DNA of 64,000 bases from Couchioplanes azureus (GTDB taxonomy: Bacteria > Actinomycetota > Actinomycetes > Mycobacteriales > Micromonosporaceae), in assembly GCF_014648355.1 (NCBI RefSeq), contig NZ_BMQY01000006.1, positions 179,698 to 243,697 on the forward strand. The letters are read 5' to 3'. The position numbers were made by a program, and so were the translations under genes. Shown one piece after another: positions 44,686-52,708 of this stretch; position 1 is the stretch's first letter; each line of letters opens with the position of its first letter. Below the pieces are notes generated by a model, which saw only the letters and a program-made list of their open reading frames with translations, was not told the DNA's origin and searched no databases.

Positions 44686-44858
44686 TTCAGTGCCCCGTTG
44701 ATCACGCCGCTGAGAGCTTGCTGGACGCTGGGGCTCGTCAGGACCTTGAGGAGGATGCCGGCGAAGGCGACGGCGGCGAGGGTGCCTACGGCGTACTCCG
44801 CCGTGTTCATGCCCTCATCGGCGCGCGGACCGGTGAGGCGGGCGAGCAGTCGGTGCAT
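44682..44858 (-). CDS. Flp-type pilin (DUF4244)
   Basis: A 58-residue prepilin. A short basic leader (MHRLLARLTGPRADEG) is followed by MNTAEYAVGTLAAVAFAGIL, with the class III cleavage G|MNTAEY and the conserved Glu+5-type position. It should be the structural subunit of a Flp/Tad pilus or pseudopilus. AAGGAG precedes the ATG at 44858. The ~200-base gap to tadC may contain an internal promoter. Confidence 0.85.
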   Translation of the reverse strand: MHRLLARLTGPRADEGMNTAEYAVGTLAAVAFAGILLKVLTSPSVQQALSGVINGALK

Positions 44859-45057
44859 GGGAACTCCTTGTGCGTGGATTTCGAGGGAATGTCGCCGGTT
44901 TTGGCGACCAGCACCGGTCCGAGACCGGCGAGCATGAGGGGCGCGCGGACGCCCAGCGCCGAGCACCCGCCCCGGCCGAACCCGGGCCCGCCGATCGGCG
45001 CCAGCGGCCCTATCGGTGGCGGTAGCGACCGCGCGGTCGGTGGCGGCGTCGGCGGGG

Positions 45058-45648
45058 TCACAGGATGTCTCCGAGGACGGCGATGATGACCGGGGCCAGA
45101 CCGGCCAGCAGGAAGGCCGGGAGGAAGCACAGCCCGAGGGGCAGGACGATGAGGGTTCCGGCCCGGCGGGCGGCCGCCTCGGCGGCGGTCACGCGGTCGG
45201 CGCGCAGGTCGTCGGCCAGGCGGGTGAGTGCTCCCGCCAGCGCACCGCCGCTCGTGCTCGATCGGATCGCGGCCGCGATCATGCGCGGGGCGCCGGGTAC
45301 GTCGGCGAGGTGGGCCCAGGCCTCCGGCGGGTCGGCGCCGAGGCGCAGGGAGCGGCCGACGCGGGCCAGGCGCTCGCCCAGCGGGCCGGCGAGCGCCTCC
45401 GCCACGGCGGAGACCGCGTGGTCGACGGGTGCGCCCGCGCGCAGCGCCGCGGCCACGAGGTCTGCGGCGAGCGGCAGGTCCGCCTGGGCTCGGGCGCGCC
45501 GGGCGCGGACGGCAGCCGGTTCCTGTTTCCGCAGCCAGCGGTCGAGGACGTAAGCGAGCGCGAGCGCCGGCGGCACCGACCACCAGTGCCCGGCGTACCA
45601 GGCGGTCGCGACCACGCAGGCGAGGGCGACCGCGATGCGCTTGATCAT
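45058..45648 (-). CDS. tadC: TadC-like type II/IV secretion platform protein
   Basis: A 196-residue T2SSF-domain protein. N-terminal hydrophobic segments, then ADLVAAALRAGAPVDHAVSAV, STSGGALAGALTRLADDLRA and C-terminal membrane helices (TLIVLPLGLCFLPAFLLAGL, VIIAVLGDIL). It forms the inner-membrane platform with TadB. Its ATG overlaps the stop of the 72-aa ORF (ATGA). Confidence 0.82.
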   Translation of the reverse strand: MIKRIAVALACVVATAWYAGHWWSVPPALALAYVLDRWLRKQEPAAVRARRARAQADLPLAADLVAAALRAGAPVDHAVSAVAEALAGPLGERLARVGRSLRLGADPPEAWAHLADVPGAPRMIAAAIRSSTSGGALAGALTRLADDLRADRVTAAEAAARRAGTLIVLPLGLCFLPAFLLAGLAPVIIAVLGDIL

Positions 45649-45863
45649 CGGATCTCCTCGCGGGCGCCCACACCGGCACCGGCGGTGACGGCGGCGGCGG
45701 TCAGGGCGCGCAGGTCCGCATGCAGCGGGCACGGCATGGTGGTGGGCGGCTGCGGCGTGCGGGCGGCTCGGAGCAGGGCGACCATGCAGCAGGGTTGAAG
45801 GGGGATCTGCACCGGGCCGCCCCGCCGGACGATCGACTCGGCGCCGCACGTGGAGGCGGTCAT
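45645..45863 (-). CDS. 72-aa ORF between tadB and tadC, function unknown
   Basis: It overlaps tadB at its start (ATGA, 45860-45863) and tadC at its end (ATGA, 45645-45648), so all three are coupled, which is the main support for it being real. The protein has three Cys (one STCGAE, two in PCCMVAL) and no clear membrane helix or signal. No known family. Confidence 0.5.
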   Translation of the reverse strand: MTASTCGAESIVRRGGPVQIPLQPCCMVALLRAARTPQPPTTMPCPLHADLRALTAAAVTAGAGVGAREEIR

Positions 45864-46729
45864 CGCGGCATCCCGTGGCCGTGCGGCAGGCCACCGGCAC
45901 GACGCGGCCGGCTGGTGGCCGCCCGTAGCGGCTCGGCGCGCCGGTCACTTCCCGCCCGGTTCGTCTTGCGGATGGCCGGGTCGGGTGGGCCGTCGGTGAG
46001 GCGGTCCGCCCACAGCAGACCCGCGGTCTGCAGCAGGGTGGCACCGGCCGCGCAGGCTGCGCCGGTGGGGGTGTGGAGCAGGATGCGCAGCGGGTCGACG
46101 CCGATGCCGTAGCCGAGCGCGATCCCGCCGAGTGGCAGCGCGGCCAGCAGGATGGCCGTCGCCTGGGCGCCCGCTGCCTGGGCGGCGGCGCTGGCCCGGG
46201 CCCGGCCGGCGGCGCGGGCGTCGGCCTCGATGCGCTCGATCAGGTCCGCGGTCGGCGCGCCGGTACGCTCCGCGAGGCGGTCGGCCGCCGCCGCGAGCTC
46301 GGCCGGGCGGCCCTCGATCGGGGCCGACGGGCGGGGCAGGCCCGCGCGCAGGTCGGCGGCGAGGGCGCTGAGGGCGTCGAGGGTTCGGTCGTGGGCCTGT
46401 TCGGCGTGTTTGCGCGCGGCCCGGCGGATCAGCGCACGTGCCGCCAGGGCGGCGTAGACGCTCGCGACGAACGCGGCCACCGGGCCGGCGGCGAGAATCC
46501 CGAGCAGCGCGGCCGCTGCGGCCGACGCGGTGACGGACCGCCGGGGTGCGCGGCTGGCGGCGGACCGGAGCGAGGTGAGATGCGGGAGGGTCAGGGAGGG
46601 CCGGCTCGGCGTGGACAACCTGGTCAGGCCGCGTCTGACCGGCCAGACGGCGAGGACCGCGGCGGTGGTCAGCAAGATCGCCGCCAACAGCCAGGGCCAG
46701 GCCACCACGAACCACGACCCGGCGGTCAT
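45860..46729 (-). CDS. tadB: TadB-like secretion platform protein
   Basis: A 289-residue T2SSF protein: an N-terminal membrane helix (WFVVAWPWLLAAILLTTAAV), a second (LLGILAAGPVAAFVASVYAA), the cytosolic T2SSF helices (TLDALSALAADLRAGLP, RTGAPTADLIERIEADARAA) and C-terminal helices (ATAILLAALPLGGIALGYGI). It overlaps tadA by 4 bases. Confidence 0.83.
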   Translation of the reverse strand: MTAGSWFVVAWPWLLAAILLTTAAVLAVWPVRRGLTRLSTPSRPSLTLPHLTSLRSAASRAPRRSVTASAAAAALLGILAAGPVAAFVASVYAALAARALIRRAARKHAEQAHDRTLDALSALAADLRAGLPRPSAPIEGRPAELAAAADRLAERTGAPTADLIERIEADARAAGRARASAAAQAAGAQATAILLAALPLGGIALGYGIGVDPLRILLHTPTGAACAAGATLLQTAGLLWADRLTDGPPDPAIRKTNRAGSDRRAEPLRAATSRPRRAGGLPHGHGMPR

Positions 46730-48066
46730 CGCCCGCCCCCGGCAACACCCGAAGACGAGGCCGGCGGCCGGGGCGAGGAACCGCCCGGGTCAAGCAGCGG
46801 AGACCCGGCCGACGACCGGGGCGAAGAGGCGGCCGGGCCGGAAAGCGGAGGCGCCGGCGGGGTCCAGGGCGAGGAGGTGGCCGAGCCCAGGATCGGGGGG
46901 ACCGGGACGCCTCGCGCGATCAGCAGGCGGGCGAGGGCCGGCGCCCCCGGGCCGGTGCCGCGGCCTCTCTCCCAGGCCGGGATCACGGTGGCAAGGTGCT
47001 GCTCCCCCGTCGGTAGCAGCACCCCGATCGAATCCAGGACGCGGCCCCGGTCGGTGCGGCGTACCTGGATGACGACTTGGAGGGCGGCGACGGCCTGGGC
47101 GTGCAGGGCCGCCCGGGGCAGGCCGCCGAGCAGGCCCAGCGCCTCCAGGCGGGCGGGTACGTCGGCCGGCGCGTTGGCGTGGAGCGTGCCGGCTCCTCCC
47201 TCGTGGCCCGTGTTCAGGGCGGCCAGCAGATCGGCGATCTCCGCGCCCCGGCACTCGCCGACCACCAGCCGGTCGGGGCGCATGCGCAGGGCCTGGCGCA
47301 CCAGGTCGGTGAGGCCCACGGCGCCCGCGCCCTCCACATTGGCGGTGCGGGCCTGGAGGGCGACGACGTGCGGGTGCACCGGTCTCAGCTCCGCCGCGTC
47401 CTCCACCAGGACGATCCGCTCGGTCGGTGGGACGAGGCCGAGCAGGGTGGCCAGCAGCGTCGTCTTGCCGGAGCCGGTGCCACCGGTGACCAGGTAGGCC
47501 AGCCGGCCGGCGACCACGGCCGCCAGGACGGGGGCGAGCGCCGCGGGGACCGTGCCGTGCTCGACGAGGTCGCGCAGGCCGAACGGGCGCTGGCGGAAGG
47601 TGCGGAGCGAGAGGTACGGCCCGTCGGTCGCCACCGGGGGCAGTACGGCGTGCAGCCGCGTCCCGTCCGGCAGGCGGGCGTCGGCGTACGGGTGGCCGTC
47701 GTCGAGCCGGCGCCCGCACGCGGCCGCGAGGCGCTGGGCGAGGCGGCGTACCTCGTCGGGGCCGCCCACGTCGACCGTCACGCGATGCAGGCCGGCACCC
47801 CGGTCGACCCAGACCTGCGCGCCGTTGACCAGGACGTCGGTGACCGCGGGGTCGGCGAGCAGCGGCGTGAGGGGCCCGGCGCCGACGAGGTGGTCGCGCA
47901 CCCGGCCGGCCAGGTGCGCGACCGTGGTGTCCCCGAGGACCGCCGCGTCGGCCTCCCGGCGTACGGCCGAGATGACCGCGGCCGGGGTGGCGTCGACGCC
48001 TTCCTCGGCGATGTGCCGCCGTACCCGCTGGGCCAGCGAGGGCACGGCGGCCGACGGCCGGGTCAT
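46726..48066 (-). CDS. tadA: TadA-like secretion ATPase
   Basis: A 446-residue hexameric ATPase of the VirB11/GspE class. Walker A GGTGSGKTTLLATLL, Asp box LVEDAAELRP, Walker B RPDRLVVGECRGAEI and His box LHANAPADVPARL. It powers assembly of the Flp pilus. A Pro/Ser-rich tail of ~60 residues is added. It overlaps both neighbours by 4 bases. Confidence 0.92.
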   Translation of the reverse strand: MTRPSAAVPSLAQRVRRHIAEEGVDATPAAVISAVRREADAAVLGDTTVAHLAGRVRDHLVGAGPLTPLLADPAVTDVLVNGAQVWVDRGAGLHRVTVDVGGPDEVRRLAQRLAAACGRRLDDGHPYADARLPDGTRLHAVLPPVATDGPYLSLRTFRQRPFGLRDLVEHGTVPAALAPVLAAVVAGRLAYLVTGGTGSGKTTLLATLLGLVPPTERIVLVEDAAELRPVHPHVVALQARTANVEGAGAVGLTDLVRQALRMRPDRLVVGECRGAEIADLLAALNTGHEGGAGTLHANAPADVPARLEALGLLGGLPRAALHAQAVAALQVVIQVRRTDRGRVLDSIGVLLPTGEQHLATVIPAWERGRGTGPGAPALARLLIARGVPVPPILGSATSSPWTPPAPPLSGPAASSPRSSAGSPLLDPGGSSPRPPASSSGVAGGGR

Positions 48067-49196
48067 GCCCGCTCCCCAGCGCCGGAGGCGGTCAGGTCGG
48101 CGATGAGGCGCCGGCACAACTCCGCGAGCGGACCCAGCCCGTCGGCGCCGGGAGGCTCGCCCTGCTCCATGCCCTCGCACACGGCCTGCTCCGGGCGCAG
48201 GGAGCCGGCGAGGGGCAGGCCGAGCGATCGGGCGATCTCCCGGGCCTTCAGCCGCCCCGGCGCCGGGCCGCGCACGACGACCGACAGGTGCGGGCAGTGC
48301 AGCCCGGCCGTCGCCGCGACCCGGGCCGCCGCGGCGGTCGCGCGCAGCTCGGCGGGGACGACGAGGACCGCCCGGTCGGCCGCTCCGAGGGCGACCGTGG
48401 CGGCGTCGTCGAGGTGGCGTGGCAGGTCCACGACGATCAGGTCCCGGGTCGCCCGCGCGGCTTGCATCGTCACCGCCATGACCTCAGCGGGCACCGACCA
48501 TGAGAGAGACGTCGAGGGAGGCACTGCCGGAGGGAGCGGCAGGGCGTCGCGGGCGAAGGACAGCAGGACCAGGTGGCCGCGGTGGGGCAGGGCTTCGAGC
48601 AGCGCCGGCGGGTCGACCGGCCCGCCCGCCTCGGTCAAAGCCGGCCAGCGCAGTCCGTCGACCTGCTCCCAGCCGAGCACCAGGTCGAGGCCGCCGCCCA
48701 GCGGGTCCGCGTCGAGCAGGAGGGTGCGCAGGCCCGCGCGGACGGCGGTGACGGCCAGGCCGCCCGCCAGGGTGCTCGCTCCCGCGCCGCCGCGGCCACC
48801 CACGACGGCCAGGACCCGGCCGTCGGGCGGCGGGCCGGGGCGGCGGGCCGAGGCGAAACGGTCGACCAGCCAGGGCTCGGCCGCGGGCAGCAGCGCCACG
48901 TGCTCGGCGCCGAGCGGTGCCGCCAGGTCCCAGGCGGCCGCAACGATCGGCTCGTGGCCGACGATGATCACACGCGGGCGTCTCGGCAGCCGGGCGCGCA
49001 GGCACGCGGCGGCCTGGTCGGCGCCGAGCAGGACCAGCGGCGCGTGGGCGAAGCGCGGCCGGGCCGCGACCGGGTCGGCGGCGACGTCGACCTCCGTGCC
49101 GCCCGCCGCGGCGAGCCGGAGAAGATCGTCGAGCAGCTCCGGGTCGCCGGTCACCAGCAACGGCAGGTCGGACGGCGCGACGGTACGGACGGACAT
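48063..49196 (-). CDS. ssd: Septum-site-determining/TadZ-like protein (Ssd)
   Basis: A 377-residue protein. An N-terminal receiver-like domain (LPLLVTGDPELLDDLLRLAA) is followed by a MinD-type P-loop with changed residues (VVGGRGGAGASTLAGGL: no Lys before Ser-Thr), LLLDADPLGGGLDLVLG and DLIVVDLPRHLDD. It probably places the pilus apparatus at the pole or septum. In M. tuberculosis the homologue Rv3660c affects septation. First gene of the operon; ATG at 49196. Confidence 0.82.
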   Translation of the reverse strand: MSVRTVAPSDLPLLVTGDPELLDDLLRLAAAGGTEVDVAADPVAARPRFAHAPLVLLGADQAAACLRARLPRRPRVIIVGHEPIVAAAWDLAAPLGAEHVALLPAAEPWLVDRFASARRPGPPPDGRVLAVVGGRGGAGASTLAGGLAVTAVRAGLRTLLLDADPLGGGLDLVLGWEQVDGLRWPALTEAGGPVDPPALLEALPHRGHLVLLSFARDALPLPPAVPPSTSLSWSVPAEVMAVTMQAARATRDLIVVDLPRHLDDAATVALGAADRAVLVVPAELRATAAAARVAATAGLHCPHLSVVVRGPAPGRLKAREIARSLGLPLAGSLRPEQAVCEGMEQGEPPGADGLGPLAELCRRLIADLTASGAGERA

Positions 49197-49452
49197 CGCA
49201 AACTCCAGCGGACGCGGCGGACGGCGGGGCGGTGAGACCCCCACCGTGGCGGGCCGGCGGACCGCTGCTCAACCGGAGATCGCCGGCCTGTGGACAACCG
49301 CCGGGGCTGTGGACAGGCCGCTCCTCCAGGGGCTGATCTGCTACGCGAAGGCCGCCGGAGCGACGTACCATCGTCGGGCCCACGACAGACAGCGGAGAGT
49401 GGACGGGCCTGGCGTTGGGTATGTTGTTGCCGACACGGACGATGGAGTTGGC

Positions 49453-49809
49453 ATGGAGTACCCGATCCGCAGCGCGTTCGGCGAGGACGGCACCGCCCAT
49501 GTGACCCTGCTCGGTGAGATCGACTTCTCCAATGCCGACGAGGTCGCTCAGACGATCCGGGACGCGGTCGCCGAGTGGTCGCCCGAGGAGATCCGAGTCG
49601 ACCTGTCCGACGCCACGTTCATCGACTCGACCGGGCTGGGCGCACTGATCGAGGGCTACCGCGCGACGAACGAGGCCGAGAGCCGCTTCGTGGTGGTGAA
49701 CCCGAGCCCGAGCTTTCGCCGGGTGCTGTCGGTGACCGGCCTCAGCGAGCTGTTCGGCATGTCCGAGCACGACGAACCGGCCGACCTGAGCCAGGCCACC
49801 GGCGCCTGA
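49453..49809 (+). CDS. STAS-domain anti-sigma antagonist
   Basis: A 118-residue STAS protein: HVTLLGEIDFSNADEVAQTI, then VDLSDATFIDSTGLGALIEG with the phospho-acceptor Ser, and SFRRVLSVTGLSELF. Single gene without an adjacent anti-sigma kinase, so it may work with another partner. The ATG at 49453 follows GATGGAG. Confidence 0.85.
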   Translation: MEYPIRSAFGEDGTAHVTLLGEIDFSNADEVAQTIRDAVAEWSPEEIRVDLSDATFIDSTGLGALIEGYRATNEAESRFVVVNPSPSFRRVLSVTGLSELFGMSEHDEPADLSQATGA

Positions 49810-49874
49810 CGAGCTGAGCGGCACGCAGAGCCGGCTCGGCCGGGTCCGTACCGGAAGATTCGGGCCGGAAAGGA

Positions 49875-49904
49875 ACGACCCCCGTCGGGGGCGACGGGGG
49901 TCGT
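49875..49904. terminator. Terminator after the STAS gene
   Basis: A perfect 13-bp stem (49875-49887 with 49892-49904) with a 4-nt loop. Confidence 0.78.
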
Positions 49905-49909
49905 CCGAA

Positions 49910-49939
49910 GATTCGGCTCCGGGGGGGTCGAGCCGAATC
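49910..49939. terminator. Second hairpin after the STAS gene
   Basis: A perfect 10-bp stem (49910-49919 with 49930-49939) with a G-rich 10-nt loop, 5 bases beyond the first hairpin. Confidence 0.6.
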
Positions 49940-50174
49940 GGCCCCGGTGATCGCGGGGGGCGCAACCACCGAGAAATCTCGCGGGAGGGCGACCGCCTCG
50001 GCGACGCGTCCCCGAACGCCACCGATATCGCCCACATGTAGACAACATGAATCCCTGTCGCACCACAAGCATGCCTCAGTAGCGCCTCACCGTCGAGTAC
50101 CCACTGTCACCAGAAAGCCCACACGTCACGCCGAAAGCGTGACTCGCTGCTTCTTGCGGCTACACTTTCGGCCC

Positions 50175-50975
50175 GTGGGCCAGAGCGCCGCATTCTTCGA
50201 CCTCGACAAGACCGTCATCGCCAAGTCCAGTGCACTGGCCTTCGGACGGCCTTTCTATCGCGATGGCCTGATCAGCCGCCGCGACGTCGTGAAGTCGGCC
50301 TACGCGCAGCTGATGTTCCGGCTCGGCGGGGCCGACGAGCAGACCATGGCCCGCACCCGCGACTACCTGGCCGCGCTCTGCAAGGGCTGGAAGGTCGAGC
50401 AGGTGCGGCAGATCGTCGCCGAGACCCTGGAAGAGCTGATCAACCCGTATGTGTACGCCGAGGCCGCCGTCCTCATCGGCGAGCACCAGGCGGCCGGGCG
50501 CGACGTCGTCCTCGTCTCCGCGTCCGGGGACGAGATGGTCCGCCCGATCGGCGAGCTGCTCGGCGTCACCGACGTCATCGCGACCCGGATGGGCATCGTC
50601 GACGGGCGCTACAGCGGCGAGGTCGAGTTCTACGCGGCCGGCGCGAGCAAGGTGTCCGAGGTGCGGCAGCTGGCGGAGAAGCGGGGATACGACCTCGCAC
50701 AGTGTTACGCCTATTCGGATTCGAACAGTGATCTGCCGCTGCTGCAGGCGGTCGGGCATCCGAGTGTGGTGAATCCCGACCGGGCGCTGCGCCGGGTGGC
50801 CCTGGAACGGGCCTGGCCGGTCCTGGAGTTCCGGCATCCGATCCCGCTGGGGCGGCGGCTGCGGGAACGGCCGGCCGTGCCGCTGACGGCGGCGGCGCTC
50901 AGCGTGGGCGTCGGCGTGGCGATCGGCATCGCGATCTACGGGCGGCACCGGCGCATGCGGGCCGCGCCGGCCTGA
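50175..50975 (+). CDS. HAD-family hydrolase (SerB-like), membrane-anchored
   Basis: A 266-residue HAD-IB hydrolase. Motif I AFFDLDKTVIAKSS holds both Asp residues, motif II VLVSASGDEM, and motif III/IV KVSEVRQL and AYSDSNSDLPLL. A C-terminal hydrophobic helix (LTAAALSVGVGVAIGIAIYG) with a basic end anchors it to the membrane. Relatives act on phosphoserine or phospholipid head groups; substrate unknown. The GTG start is at 50175. It lies near the tad locus, as in other actinobacteria (Rv3661). Confidence 0.87.
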   Translation: MGQSAAFFDLDKTVIAKSSALAFGRPFYRDGLISRRDVVKSAYAQLMFRLGGADEQTMARTRDYLAALCKGWKVEQVRQIVAETLEELINPYVYAEAAVLIGEHQAAGRDVVLVSASGDEMVRPIGELLGVTDVIATRMGIVDGRYSGEVEFYAAGASKVSEVRQLAEKRGYDLAQCYAYSDSNSDLPLLQAVGHPSVVNPDRALRRVALERAWPVLEFRHPIPLGRRLRERPAVPLTAAALSVGVGVAIGIAIYGRHRRMRAAPA

Positions 50976-51261
50976 CCGGCATCGAGGTACGTCACCGCCA
51001 AGCGTCTGACTAATTACGGTTAGTAGCTTTTGCCCTGGTGATCAAGGGCGGAGCGGCGTAGAAAGGACTGGCGGGATCCCGGAGAACCACCGAGCGGATC
51101 CCGTGCACGGCCACCGGGAACCCACGCGCGATCAGCCACGGCAGGCACGTTGCGGCGGGACCCGCCGGATTCCGGCGGGACTGCCGACAACGACCCAGGT
51201 GCACGCTTGATAACCCGGCCGGACGCGCAAGCGGCGGCGTCTCACCTGTGAGGCGCCGTCC

Positions 51262-51747
51262 TTACATTTCCGCGCGCCGCGGAAAGGCCAGGTGCCGGTT
51301 GCGCAGCTCGTGGTAGACATCGCGGAACGCCTGCGGCCGGCGGTGGAAGTCGACGCCCTGGGCCCACAGCTCGGTGTTCACTGTGGATCCGTCGCGGCGC
51401 TCGATGAGCACGGTCATGCCGCCCTCGACCTCCCACCGGCCGATCTTGTTGGCGTGCCGGTGCAGGCGGACGTGGGCCACGTCCTCCCAGCGCATCGTCC
51501 GGGTTCGCAGAAGGCCGCGGATGCGCAGCGCGTGGGGACTGACGTAGACGCCCATCTCGAGGATGCGCCAGCCACCGATCACCCAGACCGCCGCCATGAG
51601 CACGGCGAGGATGCGTACGCCGACGCCGGTCAGCTCGAAGAGCCCGATGCTCGCCCAGCCCAGCAGCCCGAACGCCACCGCCTCCCAGCCGATGACCAGC
51701 CAGCGGCCGGTCCCGACGGAGTAGGGGCGAACCCACTCGTTTCCCAC
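51262..51747 (-). CDS. PH-domain membrane protein
   Basis: A 161-residue protein with two membrane helices (LVIGWEAVAFGLLGWASIGL and VRILAVLMAAVWVIGGW) and a bacterial PH-like domain (YVSPHALRIRGLLRTRTMRW, DVAHVRL, MTVLIERRDGSTV). Role unknown. GTG 51747 is chosen; the frame is open further upstream. A GC-rich inverted repeat follows the stop. Confidence 0.72.
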   Translation of the reverse strand: MGNEWVRPYSVGTGRWLVIGWEAVAFGLLGWASIGLFELTGVGVRILAVLMAAVWVIGGWRILEMGVYVSPHALRIRGLLRTRTMRWEDVAHVRLHRHANKIGRWEVEGGMTVLIERRDGSTVNTELWAQGVDFHRRPQAFRDVYHELRNRHLAFPRRAEM

Positions 51748-51805
51748 CAGCCGAGTATGCCAACCCGCTCGGGGACAAATAGGGTGTTGCGGACATCCGG
51801 CGGCG

Positions 51806-52549
51806 TCAGTTGCCCGACGGCGCCAGGACCTCGTTCCCGATCTCCTCCAGCTCCTCCGCGCCGGCCGACACGGCGGCCGCATAGTGCCGCAGCCACGACC
51901 GGACGCCGTCGGGGGTGCCGGTCGCGTACGCACCGGCCGAGCCGACGTACTCGGGCTCACGCGCCAGATGCCCCCGCTCGACGCCGACGAGGCCCCGGAT
52001 GTCGAAACCGCGGGAGACGAGGGTGAGCCGGGCCGCGGCCCGCGCGACCACGCCGGACGGACCCGCGAAGGGCCGCAGGGTCAGCAGCTCGGCGTGCACG
52101 ACCGCGGCCAGCAGCAGCGGCGGGGTCCGCTCGTTGCCCGCGACCAGTCCGGCCAGCGCGTCGATCCGTTCCGCCCCGGACAGCAGCCGGCCCAGGTCTC
52201 CGTCGGCGACCGCGCCGCGCGCGGCGAGCATGTGCAGGCGGGCCAGCACCTGCCGGGGAGCCCGGGGCCAGAGATCGGCGAGCCCGTCGAGCCCCTCCGA
52301 CACCCGCAGCGCGCCCTGGACCACCGGGTCGGTGACCGTGCCGGCGCGGACCTCGGCGACGTCGTGGCGGTGGTCCTCCAGGGCGGCGCTCGCCACCGCG
52401 GCGCGCAGGCCCACCTCGGCCGCCACCTGGCCGCCGTTGCGGCGCAGCGCGCGGTGGCGCAGGGCGGCGTCGACCTTGGCGCGGGCGTCGGCGAAGGCGG
52501 GCTCGACGTCGGCGAGCGCGAGCAGCGGGGCCAGGGGATCGTTCGTCAC
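51806..52549 (-). CDS. Fic-like helical protein with a degenerate active-site motif
   Basis: A 247-residue all-helical protein. LLAAVVHAELLTLRPFAGPS followed by GVVARAAARLTL looks like the Fic motif HPFxxGNGRxxR, but with His to Arg, and no GNGR. Fic enzymes AMPylate proteins; this one is unlikely to be active. Often annotated as oxidoreductase in actinomycetes without support. GTG start at 52549. Divergent from acs, with 159 bases between. Confidence 0.65.
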   Translation of the reverse strand: MTNDPLAPLLALADVEPAFADARAKVDAALRHRALRRNGGQVAAEVGLRAAVASAALEDHRHDVAEVRAGTVTDPVVQGALRVSEGLDGLADLWPRAPRQVLARLHMLAARGAVADGDLGRLLSGAERIDALAGLVAGNERTPPLLLAAVVHAELLTLRPFAGPSGVVARAAARLTLVSRGFDIRGLVGVERGHLAREPEYVGSAGAYATGTPDGVRSWLRHYAAAVSAGAEELEEIGNEVLAPSGN

Positions 52550-52708
52550 GCGCCTACCGTACGCCGAAAATGACCCGCGCCGGGGGGTGCGCGTTAAGGC
52601 TCGGAAGTGGCAAGATTCGCGCAGTACCGAGCAGAAGGCTCGCCCGGGAAAGCCGGCAGAACTAGTGTTCCACCCAAGCAGAACGGTCACGGCAGAGGAG
52701 CCGCCCTC

